Positions 13,216 through 23,944 of a stretch of 64,000 nt of DNA are shown here, piece by piece. Position numbers and translations under genes: made by a program. Source of the DNA: Panopea generosa (taxonomy: Eukaryota > Mollusca > Bivalvia > Adapedonta > Hiatellidae); assembly GCA_029582155.1 (NCBI GenBank), contig CM055895.1:10454544-10518543 (forward strand), given 5' to 3'. Positions within the stretch are counted from its first letter, which is position 1. Each line of letters starts with the position of its first letter. The notes under the pieces were generated by a model. It searched no databases and was not told the origin of the DNA. It was given only the letters and a program-made list of their open reading frames with translations.

Positions 13216-14244
13216 GGACGGACGGACGGACGGACGGACGGACGGACGGACGGACGGAAAGCTTTAATCTGGCTGACTGGTGCATCCGGTGTTGTCTTTA
13301 TCTACCCAAACCACGTGATCCCCCGTCGTTATCAAACGGGACTGTGTATTTAAAAATAGACCAGCCAAACTCTTCTGTTACAAGCACAGCAATATGCACA
13401 TATGTTTTTAAAACACAACAGTCTGAAGTTATCATATAATTTACTGCTAGGACACGTTGGTGATGGCATCCAGGTAGCCATTGTACAGAAAATATACAAT
13501 GAGGGGTAACATACAGGCTTCTTGTGGAAGACATTTGGATGCAAAGGCTAAACTCAAAAACACCAAATGGATGAAACGTATAATCAAATTTTACATACTA
13601 ACTCTTGTGAATGACTTACTTATAACTGGAACTATGTTTCTTAAAAGTTCGGGAAATTCTAACGCGACGTCAGTTGACGTTGCTAACGTCACGTCATTTC
13701 CTTTTTAATGTTTTGACGTTACGTCATTTCCAGTCAGTAATTTAGTTAAACTTTACAAAATGGATGTGATAGTTCTTAAAAGACTGCGATTTTCCTGAAG
13801 AAGGCGAAAGTCGAAAATTTGTGAAAAAAAGTATTTATTATAGACATTGATATACACATATGCTTAGTTTACTCTAATCCTTAAAGGGCCGAATACAGAG
13901 TTGAGTATCGAACACAACATTATAACATAGGACCCAGTTCTATAAGTACTTATACACACCTCTGACACAACCGTAGTCATTGCCTCGTTGTTAAAATAGA
14001 ACTTGGTACAGCTATTGTCGGTTCCGTTCATTTTACACTCTCCTTGTAGTTCATCAAATTTGGTCCCATTTTCTATGTTGCTTTTACACCAAAACCCTGG
14101 GTCTTGTCCGGCGAATGTCATAATTAGCATACTCCACACGCCTGCAGTACTTCCCAAGTGTGCTATGATACACAGCAGCCATTGATAAATACCACATCCA
14201 CCAAGGTCTCGTATCAAATCTTCCAGTAAGACGTTGTAAGTCAT
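7164..14244 (-). CDS. SLC22-family organic ion transporter (MFS), eight exons
   Basis: Predicted 510-residue plasma-membrane transporter of the major facilitator superfamily. Exons: 13960-14244, 12505-12926, 12048-12281, 11047-11181, 10705-10787, 10307-10424, 9469-9541 and 7164-7346. Every intron is GT-AG, phases agree at all seven junctions, and the spliced length is 1533 bp with one stop. Diagnostic motifs are the MFS loop motif GHLSDLIGRK (residues 125-134), QESFRWL (239-245, family PESPRWL), RFGRKK-type loop WFGRKK (359-364), YTTELYPTVVR (416-426, family YTAELYPT-R) and LKETKG (476-481). TM1 is about residues 22-46. The following extracellular loop is short (about 55 residues against about 100 in vertebrate OCT/OATs), with Cys53, Cys70, Cys79 and NGT sequons at 59 and 73. 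The start is the first ATG in frame and matches the family N-terminus. Substrate (cation, anion or carnitine-like) cannot be told. The two substitutions in the PESPRWL motif are unusual, but there is no break. It is the only intact gene here. Confidence 0.93.
7590..9410. repeat. Intronic minisatellite (SLC22 intron 7), about 65-bp unit, interrupted
   Basis: Roughly 20-25 copies of a unit containing CTCATCAACCAATGTATG and CAGTCAGTAAGTAAATA. The copies at 7727-7980 are nearly identical (65-bp period), and later ones drift in sequence and length. At about 8400-8810 the array is interrupted by unrelated sequence holding a perfect hairpin. The array nearly fills the 2.1-kb intron 7347-9468. Confidence 0.88.
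8709..8731. other. Perfect 10-bp hairpin inside the intron 7 array
   Basis: Arms TGTGCACGGA and TCCGTGCACA with a 3-nt CGA loop. It sits in a GC-richer island (about 8670-8755) inside AT-rich minisatellite, as expected for the end of a small insertion. No matching partner end was found. Confidence 0.7.
10015..10255 (+). mobile_element. tRNA-derived SINE in SLC22 intron 6
   Basis: Box-A-like GACCGAGCAGTCTAAGGCGCC, as in Leu/Ser-type tRNA D-arms, is followed by a box-B-like ATGTTCGAGTCCC. About 160 bp of body ends in TTGACGTTAAACCACAATC, a tail phrase typical of molluscan SINEs. It is antisense to the host gene and lies wholly within the intron (9542-10306). Confidence 0.8.
11282..11530. repeat. 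Intronic minisatellite, about 38-bp unit (SLC22 intron 3)
   Basis: Six to seven copies of TATAGCAGACGGACTTGTTA plus GATATGTTTACCAA-type sequence. One partial copy near 11430 is duplicated out of register. Confidence 0.85.
11757..11823. repeat. (AT)n microsatellite in SLC22 intron 3
   Basis: An uninterrupted run of about 33 AT dinucleotides. Isoleucine/tyrosine-rich open frames across it are artefacts. Confidence 0.95.
13176..13258 (+). repeat. Compound tetranucleotide (CAGA)n(CGGA)n in SLC22 intron 1
   Basis: About nine GACA units switch abruptly to about eleven GGAC units. The same GACA/GGAC transition occurs in the tract at 61093-61297. Confidence 0.95.
13666..13731. promoter_or_regulatory. 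Cluster of CRE-like (TGACGT/ACGTCA) motifs in SLC22 intron 1
   Basis: Within 66 bp there are GACGTCAG, TTGACGTT, AACGTCACGTCATTTCC and TTGACGTTACGTCATTTCC. The phrase ACGTCATTTCC is repeated exactly at 13691-13701 and 13721-13731. TGACGTCA-type sites are bound by CREB/ATF-family bZIP factors. The position 230-300 bp downstream of exon 1 would suit an intronic enhancer, but function is inferred from motif density only. Confidence 0.4.
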
Positions 14245-14296
14245 TTTCTAGATTGATAAAAGAATTTAAGCAAAATACTCGTCGTTTATTTCGTTT

Positions 14297-14305
14297 CTTT
14301 TTATA
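14297..14305 (-). promoter_or_regulatory. Candidate TATA box of the SLC22 gene
   Basis: TATAAAAAG on the minus strand, 52 bp upstream of the ATG at 14244. It would place the transcript start about 25 bp before the ATG, giving a very short leader. Further upstream, a Helitron-like element begins within 230 bp of the start codon. Confidence 0.35.
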
Positions 14306-14474
14306 AGAAAAGATCTTTCAATAAATTATATCACAATTAATCTATACCTGTACGTGTATAGCCAATCCGCTTTCCCAGATGTTACCACGTGACCGTACAA
14401 TATGTAGAAGTTTATTGGATCAAATAACTTTTATATTGTACAGTTCAAAATTCAAGATGGCGTCTTATTAAACA

Positions 14475-15584
14475 AGAGCTGTCAGAAGACAACAAAGCTC
14501 GCCTCTTGGTGTCTAAGTCCAAAAAGGGCCATAAGTGTGGCAAAAATGCAACCCAAAGTTATGGTTCTTGTCTGTGTGTGTTCCATTGATGATGCTGAAC
14601 ACACATGTGAAGGTTCATTCACATCCAATGAGTGGTTGCATAGATATCTTACGTGATAAAAAACTTCTACCTGAAAAATTAAGTAAAAAAGGGCCATAAC
14701 TCTGCCAAAATGCAACCCAGAGATATGGTTTTTGTCTCTGTTTGTTTTAGTGATGATGGTGAACACACATGCAAAGTTTCATTCATATCCAATGAGTTGT
14801 TGCATAGATATCTTACGTGATAAAAAACTATAACCTGAAAAATTAAGTCGAAAAAGGGCCATAACTGTACCAAAATGCAACCCCAGAGTTATGATTCTTG
14901 TCTCTGTGTGTTCCATTGATGATGGTGAACACACATGCAAAGTTTCATTTATATCCAATGAGTGGTTGCATAGATATCTTACGTGATAAAAAACTTTAAC
15001 CTGAAAAATTATGTCGAAAAAGGGCCATAACTCTACCAAAATGCAACCGAGAGTTATGGTTCTTGTCTTTGTGTGTTTCATTGATGATGGTGAACACACA
15101 TGTGAAGTTTCATTTACATCCAATGGGTGGTTGTATAGATATGTGAAACTTTTACGCAACTAAACGCAAAGTTTAACCTGGATGTCTAAGTCCAAAAAGG
15201 GCCATAACTGTGCCAAAAATGCAATCCAGAGTTATGGTTCTTGTCTCTGTGTGTGCCATTGATGATGGTAAACACATAAGTGAAGTTTCATTCACATCCA
15301 ATGAGTGGTTGCATATATATGTGAACCTTGTACGCAACTAAATGCAAAGTTTAACCTGGGTGTGTAAGTCCAAAAAGGGCCATAACTGTGCCAAAATGCA
15401 ATCCAGAGTTATGGTTCTTGTCTGTGTGTGTTCCACTGATGATGGTTAACACACATGTGAAGTTTCATTCACATCCAATGAGTGGGTGTCTACAGACGAA
15501 GACGCCGACGACGAAGACGAAGACGAAGGAGAGCTATTGTCATGACGACAATAACTCTCCTTGGACTTCGTCCAGGCGAGCTAA
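14475..15584 (+). mobile_element. Helitron-like non-autonomous element with six ~165-bp repeats
   Basis: Six repeats carry GGGCCATAA phrases near 14527, 14691, 14856, 15025, 15199 and 15377 (periods about 164-178). They are followed by a GACGAAGACGCC-rich stretch, a 14-bp stem (15528-15541 with 15547-15560, one mismatch), then a short stem TGGAC/GTCCA (15562-15574) with a TTC loop, 6 nt and CTAA (15581-15584). A hairpin just before CTRR is the signature of a Helitron 3' end. The left boundary, probably near the CAAGAGCTGTC phrase at 14475, is uncertain. No Rep/helicase is encoded, so it would be mobilised in trans. It lies directly upstream of the SLC22 gene. Confidence 0.65.
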
Positions 15585-15589
15585 AAAAG

Positions 15590-17265
15590 GAAATAAATTC
15601 AGAAGAAAATTCAACGATGAAAACAAACAATCGACAAAATGTTCCGCATGACGATGACGTTGATAAAATCCGAATATCTACGACTGCACCTTCCTTTGTC
15701 TACCGCTTTGAAATCATGGTTTATTTACTTGATTTTTCCCTTTCCTTTTTTGACAATTTTTTTTCAGATTGTGGTATAGAATAAAACGATCATTTTACAG
15801 TGTTTTGTACAAATTGGGAGTATATTGTATTCGTACGTATTATGGTGAAAACTATTCTGGACTCGGGGCTTACGGCGTCCCATATTCCCATATTGTACAA
15901 AACATGGAAAAACAAACTTATAGAATTTACAATCGTGACGTCACTCCATTTCTCATTAACGTATTCCTGTGACGGTCATTTTTAACTTAGTGTATTTTTA
16001 TAATCATATTTCTAAAAAAGTAAGAATGGTTATAAAGTCAGTCGTATTATGTTAAACTGATATCAATACAATTGGATATAACTATTGCAGTTCTGTCAAC
16101 AAACTGAAATATTTGATTACCTATATGAACAATTGTTCAATAAGACATGTTTGTATAAAGTGTGCGCATTAATAAAATGAATGTAGAAACAGTATTTGTT
16201 AAAAGCTCATGAGATATGTACTTACATGCAACGATCAAGGTTATCGGTGTATGTCATGAACGGTTATCAAATATAAACTAATTCCTTAAAAGATATTCAT
16301 TGTTCGTGCCGTACCTCCCTAATGGCATCTTTAACGAATTGTGCCATTCATTTTCCATGAACGCATGGCTGTGGATAAATTTTGCAATTTTTTTCTGAGA
16401 TATAGGACAAGGTTAATGAGGCTGAATTGTAATTGCCATATATCGGTGCTAAATAATTGACCATTGAGGCATGCTGGTATAGACGTTTACATTGAAATAT
16501 AAACATAAGAAATGGATCAATGTCCATGAGATAAGAAATTACATGTAACAAGTAATATTTCACGCGAACGCCTTGTACATATGGATGCAATTTCATACTC
16601 CATGTTAAAAAAAAAGTTCGTAAGTATTTGACATTTTTACAAACATATTCAAGGGATTATAGCAATGACAATATGTTCTATTACAATTAAGCAACATGAT
16701 ATATTGAAGCATCACTACACGCAATTGTTTGAATAGTCTAGTGACAAAACGAACGATAATTGAAAGTTATAGTAACATATTCGATTGCATAATTAAAAAC
16801 CTTTGAGTAAAATAGTTTTACACATAGAAATCTCACGTTAATCAGTAAAGAAATAGTTTGGTTTAAACATATTTTTATTGCATAACTGACATAACAAACT
16901 GGTTGGGCCACAAGTTCTAGCAACATTAGTCACGGCCCTCCCCTTTCAGTTTACAAATAACATTAGAATCAAGATAGCAATTATAACATTCAATAGGATG
17001 CAAACCAACAACAAAAAAGATGAAGAGAATAATGAAAATAAAAAATAATTATAGTAGGAGAGAAAATACATATCATATTTTTAAGTGGTGCTGTCATAAT
17101 ATCGTTCCGGTGCATTGAAGGCTATCATAAAACTGGGTATCTGATGCCGAGAGTCAGTTATTGACAAAACGTTTCGTGTCTTTAATGTATTTTTGTACTT
17201 GTGTAAATATAAATGCATTTGTGTCACTGGTATATGTACTTTTATCAAATAAATTCACGTGTGTA
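15590..17265. other. No gene recognised
   Basis: AT-rich sequence with short chance open frames only. The last part (about 16930-17265) may be the 3' untranslated part of the minus-strand LINE that follows. Confidence 0.5.
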
Positions 17266-17267
17266 CT

Positions 17268-19840
17268 TAAGGGATTAAAACGGCGTGTAGAACGAAAAAG
17301 ACGAAGTCATTCATCAGTTTATATAGGACATTGCATAAAGTAGTGATAGGTGTATTCGTTTTTAGTACCACATCCGTCGCATATTACATCAAGTGCTAAA
17401 GAATTAAAAAAAAAGTATCAAATTTAAGTTGACTACATTCGTTTCTCAAAGGAGCGTGGAGAACTGATAAAATGGTCCATATATGCAATGATATTTTTTA
17501 TATTTTCTTCTTTCTGATAGAGATAACCATCCGATTTTAGTGTATAACTTATTTATAGAAACCGAACGCGTCAAACTAGTAACGACTTTAGCTGCTTCGT
17601 GTTGTTTTTTTCTCTAGTTTATCTTTTTCGTATTGGGAACACTTATGAAAAGACAATTAATGCATATTAAAAACTGGTCGCAGAAATGATATATATATTC
17701 GGTTTAGAGATTTCCGATTAAGAGTAAATTTGATTTTTCGCATCATGTCTAAAATTTTGAAGCTGATGAAACAATTTTATTTATATGTTGAAGCAATAAG
17801 ATAACAAAGGTAACACCTAAATATTTATGATGTTCTACAAAATTAACTTTAACATTTTCAAATATTAAATTCGGATTTGAAACATTTCTATTTAGAGTAA
17901 AAAGTATAGCTTCAGTCTTTTAGGGATTAAAATCCACTAACCGGTGCTTTGCCCACTTTGAAATAACGATCAGATCATTATTAATTATACCTTCTAAAAT
18001 GTAAAAGCAAGAGATGTATCATCTGCAATTATTCGTGTAATACTTTCAGCTATTAAATATATCATTAATGTAAATTAAAAATAATAAAAGAGCCAAAACA
18101 GAACGTTGGGGGAATTCCGGCAAGTGTATCGTTTATTTCTGAAAAACTGTTACCTATAAATACTCTTTTTTTCACGTTTATGTAAATAACTATCGATCCA
18201 ATTTAGAAGATAACCATTTATACCATTTTGCTTTAATTTGAACAGAATACTTTTTAACCACACGCAATCAAATGCTTTCGATATATCACATAATACCATA
18301 CAGGTGAGTTGTTTATTATCTTTACCTTGACAAATTTGATGATATATATCTAAAAGCTGGTAAACTGTGGAATATCCTTAACTTGCCAGTACAGCTTAAG
18401 AGTGAAATTGATCGATACTTAGACGCCTGGTTTATTTTACCTTTTTTGAAAAGTGGCATTACTAGGGCTGATTTCCACAAATCTGGCAATTCACATTTAA
18501 TTAATGATCTTTTAAATAACAATACCAGAGGTTTGGTCAAGGATGTCAATCATATTTTCTATTGAAGACTTTGTTATAATAATATTAGAAAGAGTGTTAT
18601 TAGTTTTCGAGTTTTCATTTTGAAATGTAATATCAATGTCATTACTGATTGTTGAAATAGAAATGATATAGTCATTCCAACAATTTGCCTTTTCTTCGTC
18701 ATTATAAAAGAAGGTTTCCTCCCTAGCGTCTGAGGTTCTTTTTAAAGGGCGTATGGTTTCAGTTTTTTTGTTTTCCTTAATAATGTTTAAGAAGTTTCCA
18801 GTAAAGTTTTGGAGTTGTATTTCTGCTATCTGAAACTAACGTTTTCATATTATTAAAGTACTATTCTTTGGCAAGCGTTTTCAAATCATTTACTTTGTTC
18901 TTAACTGTCTGCATTTAGTCCAGTCGTCTGTTCTTTGCGTTCGTATTGCTTTTTCCTTTATCTGTCTCGAAGTCTCGCTGCATTTATGGAAAGGTGGTAA
19001 TATACTCCCAATCAAAGTTATGTTTCATGTTATTCAGTTTGTCATAATCGCCTCTTTTATAAAACCAAACTTTTCTTGTTAAAGCAGGAGGTGTAAACAG
19101 AGAAAATGGGATATAGATATAAGTAGCTTTATGGTCACATATTGCATTTGGAACAGCTAAAGTTCCAGAATTTAGAGATTTATGTGATATAAGTATTGGA
19201 TCTATCAGAGTTTATGTAGTTTCAGTTACTCTTGCTTGGTCTGTAATTGCATTTGTTAGACTGTCAATATGTATAGTATTTCTAAGATGATTGTTGTTAG
19301 TATTTAATTGGTCCTCGTTAACATCGCCTAATAAAACTATAGTTTTTGACAAATCAAGAGCGTTTTCGATACATGTGTTAAAATCATTAAAAAATACTAC
19401 AGGCGTGCTCACGGAACGGTATACACAGCACATAAAAAAATCGGCCCCTTTTGTGCTTGTCTTTAACCAAAACATAATCAATTAACAGACATTCTAAGTG
19501 TAATCTTCTTTCTGAAATGAGATTATTTGAAAAACATATTAAAATACCCCTAGAATGAGCGGTATTGTCTTTATTATTAATACTAAATTAATATCTATAT
19601 TTGCAATTCCATCTGTTAAGTAAGTTTCAGAAAAAAACGAAGTATATCAAATTCCATATAAATTGTTATGTAATTAAGCCTGTTTCGAATATTCATATGT
19701 AGAATAGAAATATAGTGTGTACTCTTATTTTCTAATAAAGGACATAGATTCTCAGCAATATCCCAAGACAAGAACACTAACAACATAATAACGATTTTAA
19801 ATTCTAAGTTTAAGACATTGTCCAATAAAAAAGCGTACGT
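17268..19840 (-). pseudogene. Decayed CR1/jockey-type LINE (endonuclease + RT)
   Basis: Read on the minus strand in order. Near 19790-19620 is the endonuclease N-terminus (SWDIAENLCP, then HMNIRN and SETYLTDGIANI). At 19212-19481 is the middle of the endonuclease with the catalytic-type VLLGDVNEDQL. At 18322-18549 are the RT fingers (ALVMPLFKKGK, KYRSISLLSC). Near 18300-18170 is motif A (MCDISKAFDCVW). Near 18030 is ADDTSLA (motif C, A/F-A-D-D). Near 17620-17470 is the thumb (HEAAKVVTSLTRSVSI). At 17375-17275 is a C-terminal cysteine/histidine motif (CDGCGTKNEYTYHYFMQC). Several frameshifts and stops interrupt it. The order is complete, so this was a near-full-length copy, in the same family as 25640-28560. 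Confidence 0.88.
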
Positions 19841-20250
19841 GACGTGACACACTTGAATGACATTATGATTTAGTAACTTAATAAGCAACATCAAGAAATA
19901 CAAGTACAAAGGAATGTTTTTAAATAAACAAGACGTTGACACTGAATGTATTCTGTCTGGAAGTTTCCGATGGTCACTCACCAAGCATTTATATCACTAC
20001 ACAGTAGATAAAATTACAGGAAATACAAATGAGAGCAACCATCTAGAACAAAAACACAAAATCGACATCCGCCCACTTAACAGCCCTTCAGCACAGACAG
20101 AAAAAGACAATAAAACAAGATGATAAATTCCTGTGATTTCAAATGGAATAGAGATATTCTTAAAACCACAAATTAAAAAATTGATAATTATAATAACTAG
20201 CATGAAATTCATTTCATCCTTTCTTTCAAAACAGACTGTTCCAAACATCA
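19840..20250. other. No gene recognised
   Basis: Two overlapping chance-length open frames on opposite strands, neither with a recognisable domain. May include the 5' untranslated part of the LINE on its left. Confidence 0.4.
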
Positions 20251-20253
20251 TGT

Positions 20254-20965
20254 TTAGCTCTACTGGCCGAAGGAGCGTTATGCGATGGAGCGTTGTCCGT
20301 CGCCCGTTCTCTGTCGTCTGTCGTCTTTCTTTAAAACCACTAGGCCAATTAAACTAAATCTTCACATTATGATTTTATTGCAAAGAAGACTATACAGAAG
20401 ATGTTTTTTCCGATCTGAAACTCAAATGGCCGCCGTTACTTAAAATGATCCAAAACTTAAAAACTCTTCTTCTCATGAACAGATTTTCAAAATGTTTATG
20501 TAATGATGATAACTAACTTTAGTTTTGTTCGATTTGTTCAAATGGTGTCCATAGGGTTTAAAATGACCCCGTCCTGAGGGTTCAATTAGGGGACACATGT
20601 CAATTACAATATATATATATTTTTAACTGGAAATAATTATGCCTATATCCTCACAGAAGCATTGTTTCGTGAAGGAAGTTCAGATATTGTAAAAATGACT
20701 GGGTTCCACTGTCTTAAGGGGTCAGGAGGTTCCCAAAAAGGGTAAAAATAGGGAATTACAAGAATTGTTTTTTAAGACGGTATGTCAGTTTTGTTCATAT
20801 TTGGCATAAATTATACCTATGTGTAGGGGGCTTGATTGCAGATAAGAATTAAGGGCTAAAATGTATAGGGGCCTGTAATTTATAGGGGGAATTTTACATA
20901 GGAATACTATGGGAAAATAGAAAGTTCTCTTTTTTTCATCTATTCTGAAACCACAAGGCCAATTA
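20254..20965 (-). mobile_element. Helitron-like terminus followed by two diverged repeat units
   Basis: TTAG at 20254-20257 (CTAA on the minus strand) is followed by six bases and a GAA loop position, the geometry seen at 15562-15584 and 63195-63217, although the stem here no longer pairs. A TCCGTCGCC-type stretch leads into a unit with AAAACCACTAGGCCAATTAAAC (near 20331) that recurs near 20946 as AACCACAAGGCCAATTAAAC. Degenerate, with no coding capacity. Confidence 0.5.
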
Positions 20966-20999
20966 AACTTCACATGGATGTTTCTATTGCATAGGAGAC

Positions 21000-21108
21000 C
21001 ATACAGAAGCATATATTCTGCATATACACACAATCCAACACAATAACGTACACAAGTTTTCGCAAATAGTATATACTGCGCGTACACACATTCCATCACA
21101 ATAAATTT
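21000..21108. repeat. Two isolated copies of the 28.9-30.4 kb satellite unit
   Basis: The phrases CAATCCAACACAATAACGTA, CGCAAATAGTATATACTGC and CGTACACACATTCCATCACA match the large array 8 kb away. They sit between the Helitron-like repeats and the LINE ORF1 relic. Confidence 0.85.
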
Positions 21109-21119
21109 CTCTTCGGGAA

Positions 21120-21600
21120 ACAAATTCTGTAGGTTGGTGACCTTGACCAATACGGATGGAGGATGTGCTTGAACATATCTGGAGTATCCGGTGACACAGG
21201 TGACTTTTGTGAAGACGTTGAAAAGAAGTTCATCAATTATACCAGAAAGAGTAAGCTGGACATAAAACCAGAAGACATTGATATATGCCACCTTAAAGTT
21301 CAATTTCGTGAGAATGTGAAACGTAGAGTTATAGTCAAATTTACAAATTCTAAGGCTTGACAGCGAGTTTATGATGTGCGCAAAACATTTGGTGATCGTG
21401 TATTCGTACAAAAAAAGCTGACACAGTTCCGTGAAAACATTGGATACCACGCTCGATAACTAGTGCGTGATGAAAAAAACTTGTTAAGATGTGGATTGCA
21501 GATAGCAATATTTATGCAATAATGAATGTGAAAGGCAGTGATACAAAGATCCGTTTAAAAGACTTAGAGGCAATCCAGAGTGTAAATAATGGCCAACTTC
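21120..21600 (+). pseudogene. LINE ORF1-like protein relic
   Basis: A frame beginning before 21163 reads ISGVSGDTGDFCEDVEKKF, then IKPEDIDICHLK and RRVIVKFTNSKA. After a stop at 21358-21360 it continues in frame with RVYDVRKTFGDRVFVQKKLT. This arrangement (G-x-x-E/D, then D-I-D-x-x-H, then R-x-V-I-V-K-F) is what I know from ORF1-type proteins of invertebrate non-LTR elements, which bind RNA as trimers. Further stops follow and no matching ORF2 adjoins it. The longer minus-strand open frame at 20785-21450 is its antisense shadow. Confidence 0.65.
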
Positions 21601-23935
21601 CTATGTAAAAGGTCAGCCATAAGTAGCTGTCATGAGCTGTCAAAGTTTTGTTTACATTTTAACCAATATCTAATGACCAACGTGACTCAGTTACACATGT
21701 GAGAGCACAGTATTACCTGAGACACAATGTCACACAACGGGTCTTTATCATATGAATTGACAGATCCAGTGTATGTATATAACAAGCAGCCCTAAATGGC
21801 ACGTTTTGTATGCGTATATATACATATCGAATAATTTCATCAGTACATAAATGATCAAATTCTTTCACACTCAGGTCATTGCCTAAACCAATAGATTCTT
21901 ATTAAAACTTACCTCGAGTCAACATAGTATACACCACAAAAATCCCGTGGAAATGTTTCCAAGATCACCATTACAATTGCCTCAGCAGTTTGCAGCAGTG
22001 TGGTTTATTGTAATGTGCTTGATATACATTCTTTTTGTCTGTCGGGTCGATCGTTATATATAGTAGCAAAAGTAAAAAAAAATAAATATGCCTGTTAAAA
22101 TATATAACTTCATCATAACAATGATCCGACACTAAATTGCTGTTTGGGATGTTGTATGATTTGTATTGTTATATTTTTGTCAACGTACTATATGTGTTAG
22201 TACTTTATTCATTTAGTGTATATTGTCATATGTGCAACTATATATATGTGTGTGGATATGTTTATGAAAAATGTGTGTTGTCTGTAGTATATAGGTGTAA
22301 ATGGAACAAGTAATAATTATTATAATTTTATTTTGTTTAGCTAATTATATATTTATTCGGATCCCGTCTGTGGGCCTTTCATTCCATTTCGGTAAGGTCT
22401 ACTTCAATGTCAGAATCATTGAACTGTAGAATGCACATAATAGTTATAGTGTAATACAGGGCGGTGCTTTAGCAGTCGCTCTCAGAGCTAACATGATTAT
22501 TTTACTATACCGCAAATCTATAACCGTGTATCGTGTAAATGCAAACCTGATAACCACCAATCATATAGTTCCACCCCTGATAACCGTTCAAACACACTAT
22601 AAACAGTACATTCGCGTATTTCAACGAAAACATTAATATTATAATAGACAGCGACGATTTATACCTATAAACAATTGTGTATTGTATTCCAAGTTTATAT
22701 TCAGTGGTATTAATCAGCACACAGGGATTAAAGCGCATGAATACAGACGCGCTGAACTATGGTCACGTGACGAAAAGATTTTTCAGGACGCCATCGTGGG
22801 CAGCAATTCAAGACAGACAACTGCGTTTTTTAACTATTAGTCGTAAATATATTTACCATATTTCATTGAATACGGGAACGAAACTTTTCTAGATCAGTCC
22901 CTTATGCCAAGGAATTATACTTCTATAGGTCATTGCTTATGCCAGTAAACAATCAATACTCGTTCTAAAAATAGAAATATGTTAATGTTGATCACGTGAC
23001 TTGCGGTTTATAACAAACGTTTAAAAATAGACTTGTATTCCTAAAAAGAATTCGAGATTGATCGAGTTGTGAATAACGTCAGTGCTGTTGTTTTTTTGTA
23101 AATATTTATATATTTCCAATAATTGGAACGGTATATAATTTCCATTTAAACATATAAGAGTTAAAGCATTTATGTTTCCGTAGCAAAAATACGCAAACAT
23201 CCAGATGTGTCTGGAAAAATCGGCGCCAAAACATATTGGCTAGTGCGGTTCCGTTTATGGGGTGATATAGTGCCCTAGAAAATAAAATTGTAAGAATCAA
23301 TTATTAATGTCGACATACACATTTCTATTTTTCGTCTTTTAACGAATTGTTTCACTGTTGCGCTTGAGAAATCAATAAAGAAATTAGTAAAGGAATATAC
23401 TCAAAGTGGAATTCATCGTGCTAGATTCAGAGCACTTTGATGTTTTATATATAATAAAAAGCTTGTCATTTCTGAAAATATCACGAGTTGAGTTGAAGAT
23501 ATAAATCTCATATCACTGAGTTGAACTAATATCTTGAAGTTGGACATTTGCCAAATTTAACAGTTGATATTCCAACTATAGTAGAAAATACACTTTCAAA
23601 GGCAAACCATTCAGTTACATTCTCTGACTTATTCGAGGAAAGGGTCATCGTTAAGCATAGATCATATAGATTTTCTACTCTGTATAAGAATCAAAGGTAA
23701 TCGTGATTATTCTACTTCAACGTATGCAAACTGACCTGTTTGTCGAAAACAATAGCGACATTTTACAGTTTATATGCTCCGCCCCGTCGGCATTGTAGTG
23801 CTTTGATTCTCATTGGATCCTGATATCGATATAGATTGGCATGAGCGTTTGCTTTGATCAAATATGTCGATAAAAAGTAGTCATTTCTCTTTTAACATAA
23901 ATATATAATACATGGTCATTCATGTTACCCAGAAT
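21600..23935. other. No gene recognised; two CACGTG palindromes
   Basis: Mostly AT-rich unique-looking sequence. It contains a perfect GTCACGTGAC (22762-22771) and ATCACGTGAC (22991-23000). Short open frames at 22505-22892 have no recognisable domain. Confidence 0.45.
22762..22771. promoter_or_regulatory. CLEAR-type E-box palindrome
   Basis: GTCACGTGAC matches the consensus bound by MiT/TFE and USF bHLH-zip factors. A second copy with one mismatch lies 229 bp downstream. No gene start is recognisable beside it. Confidence 0.3.
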
Positions 23936-23944
23936 GCATAAGCA

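Noticed and set aside
20785..21450. 221-codon minus-strand open frame
   Set aside because: It is antisense to the LINE ORF1 relic and satellite copies. The plus-strand frame has recognisable conserved motifs and this one has none.
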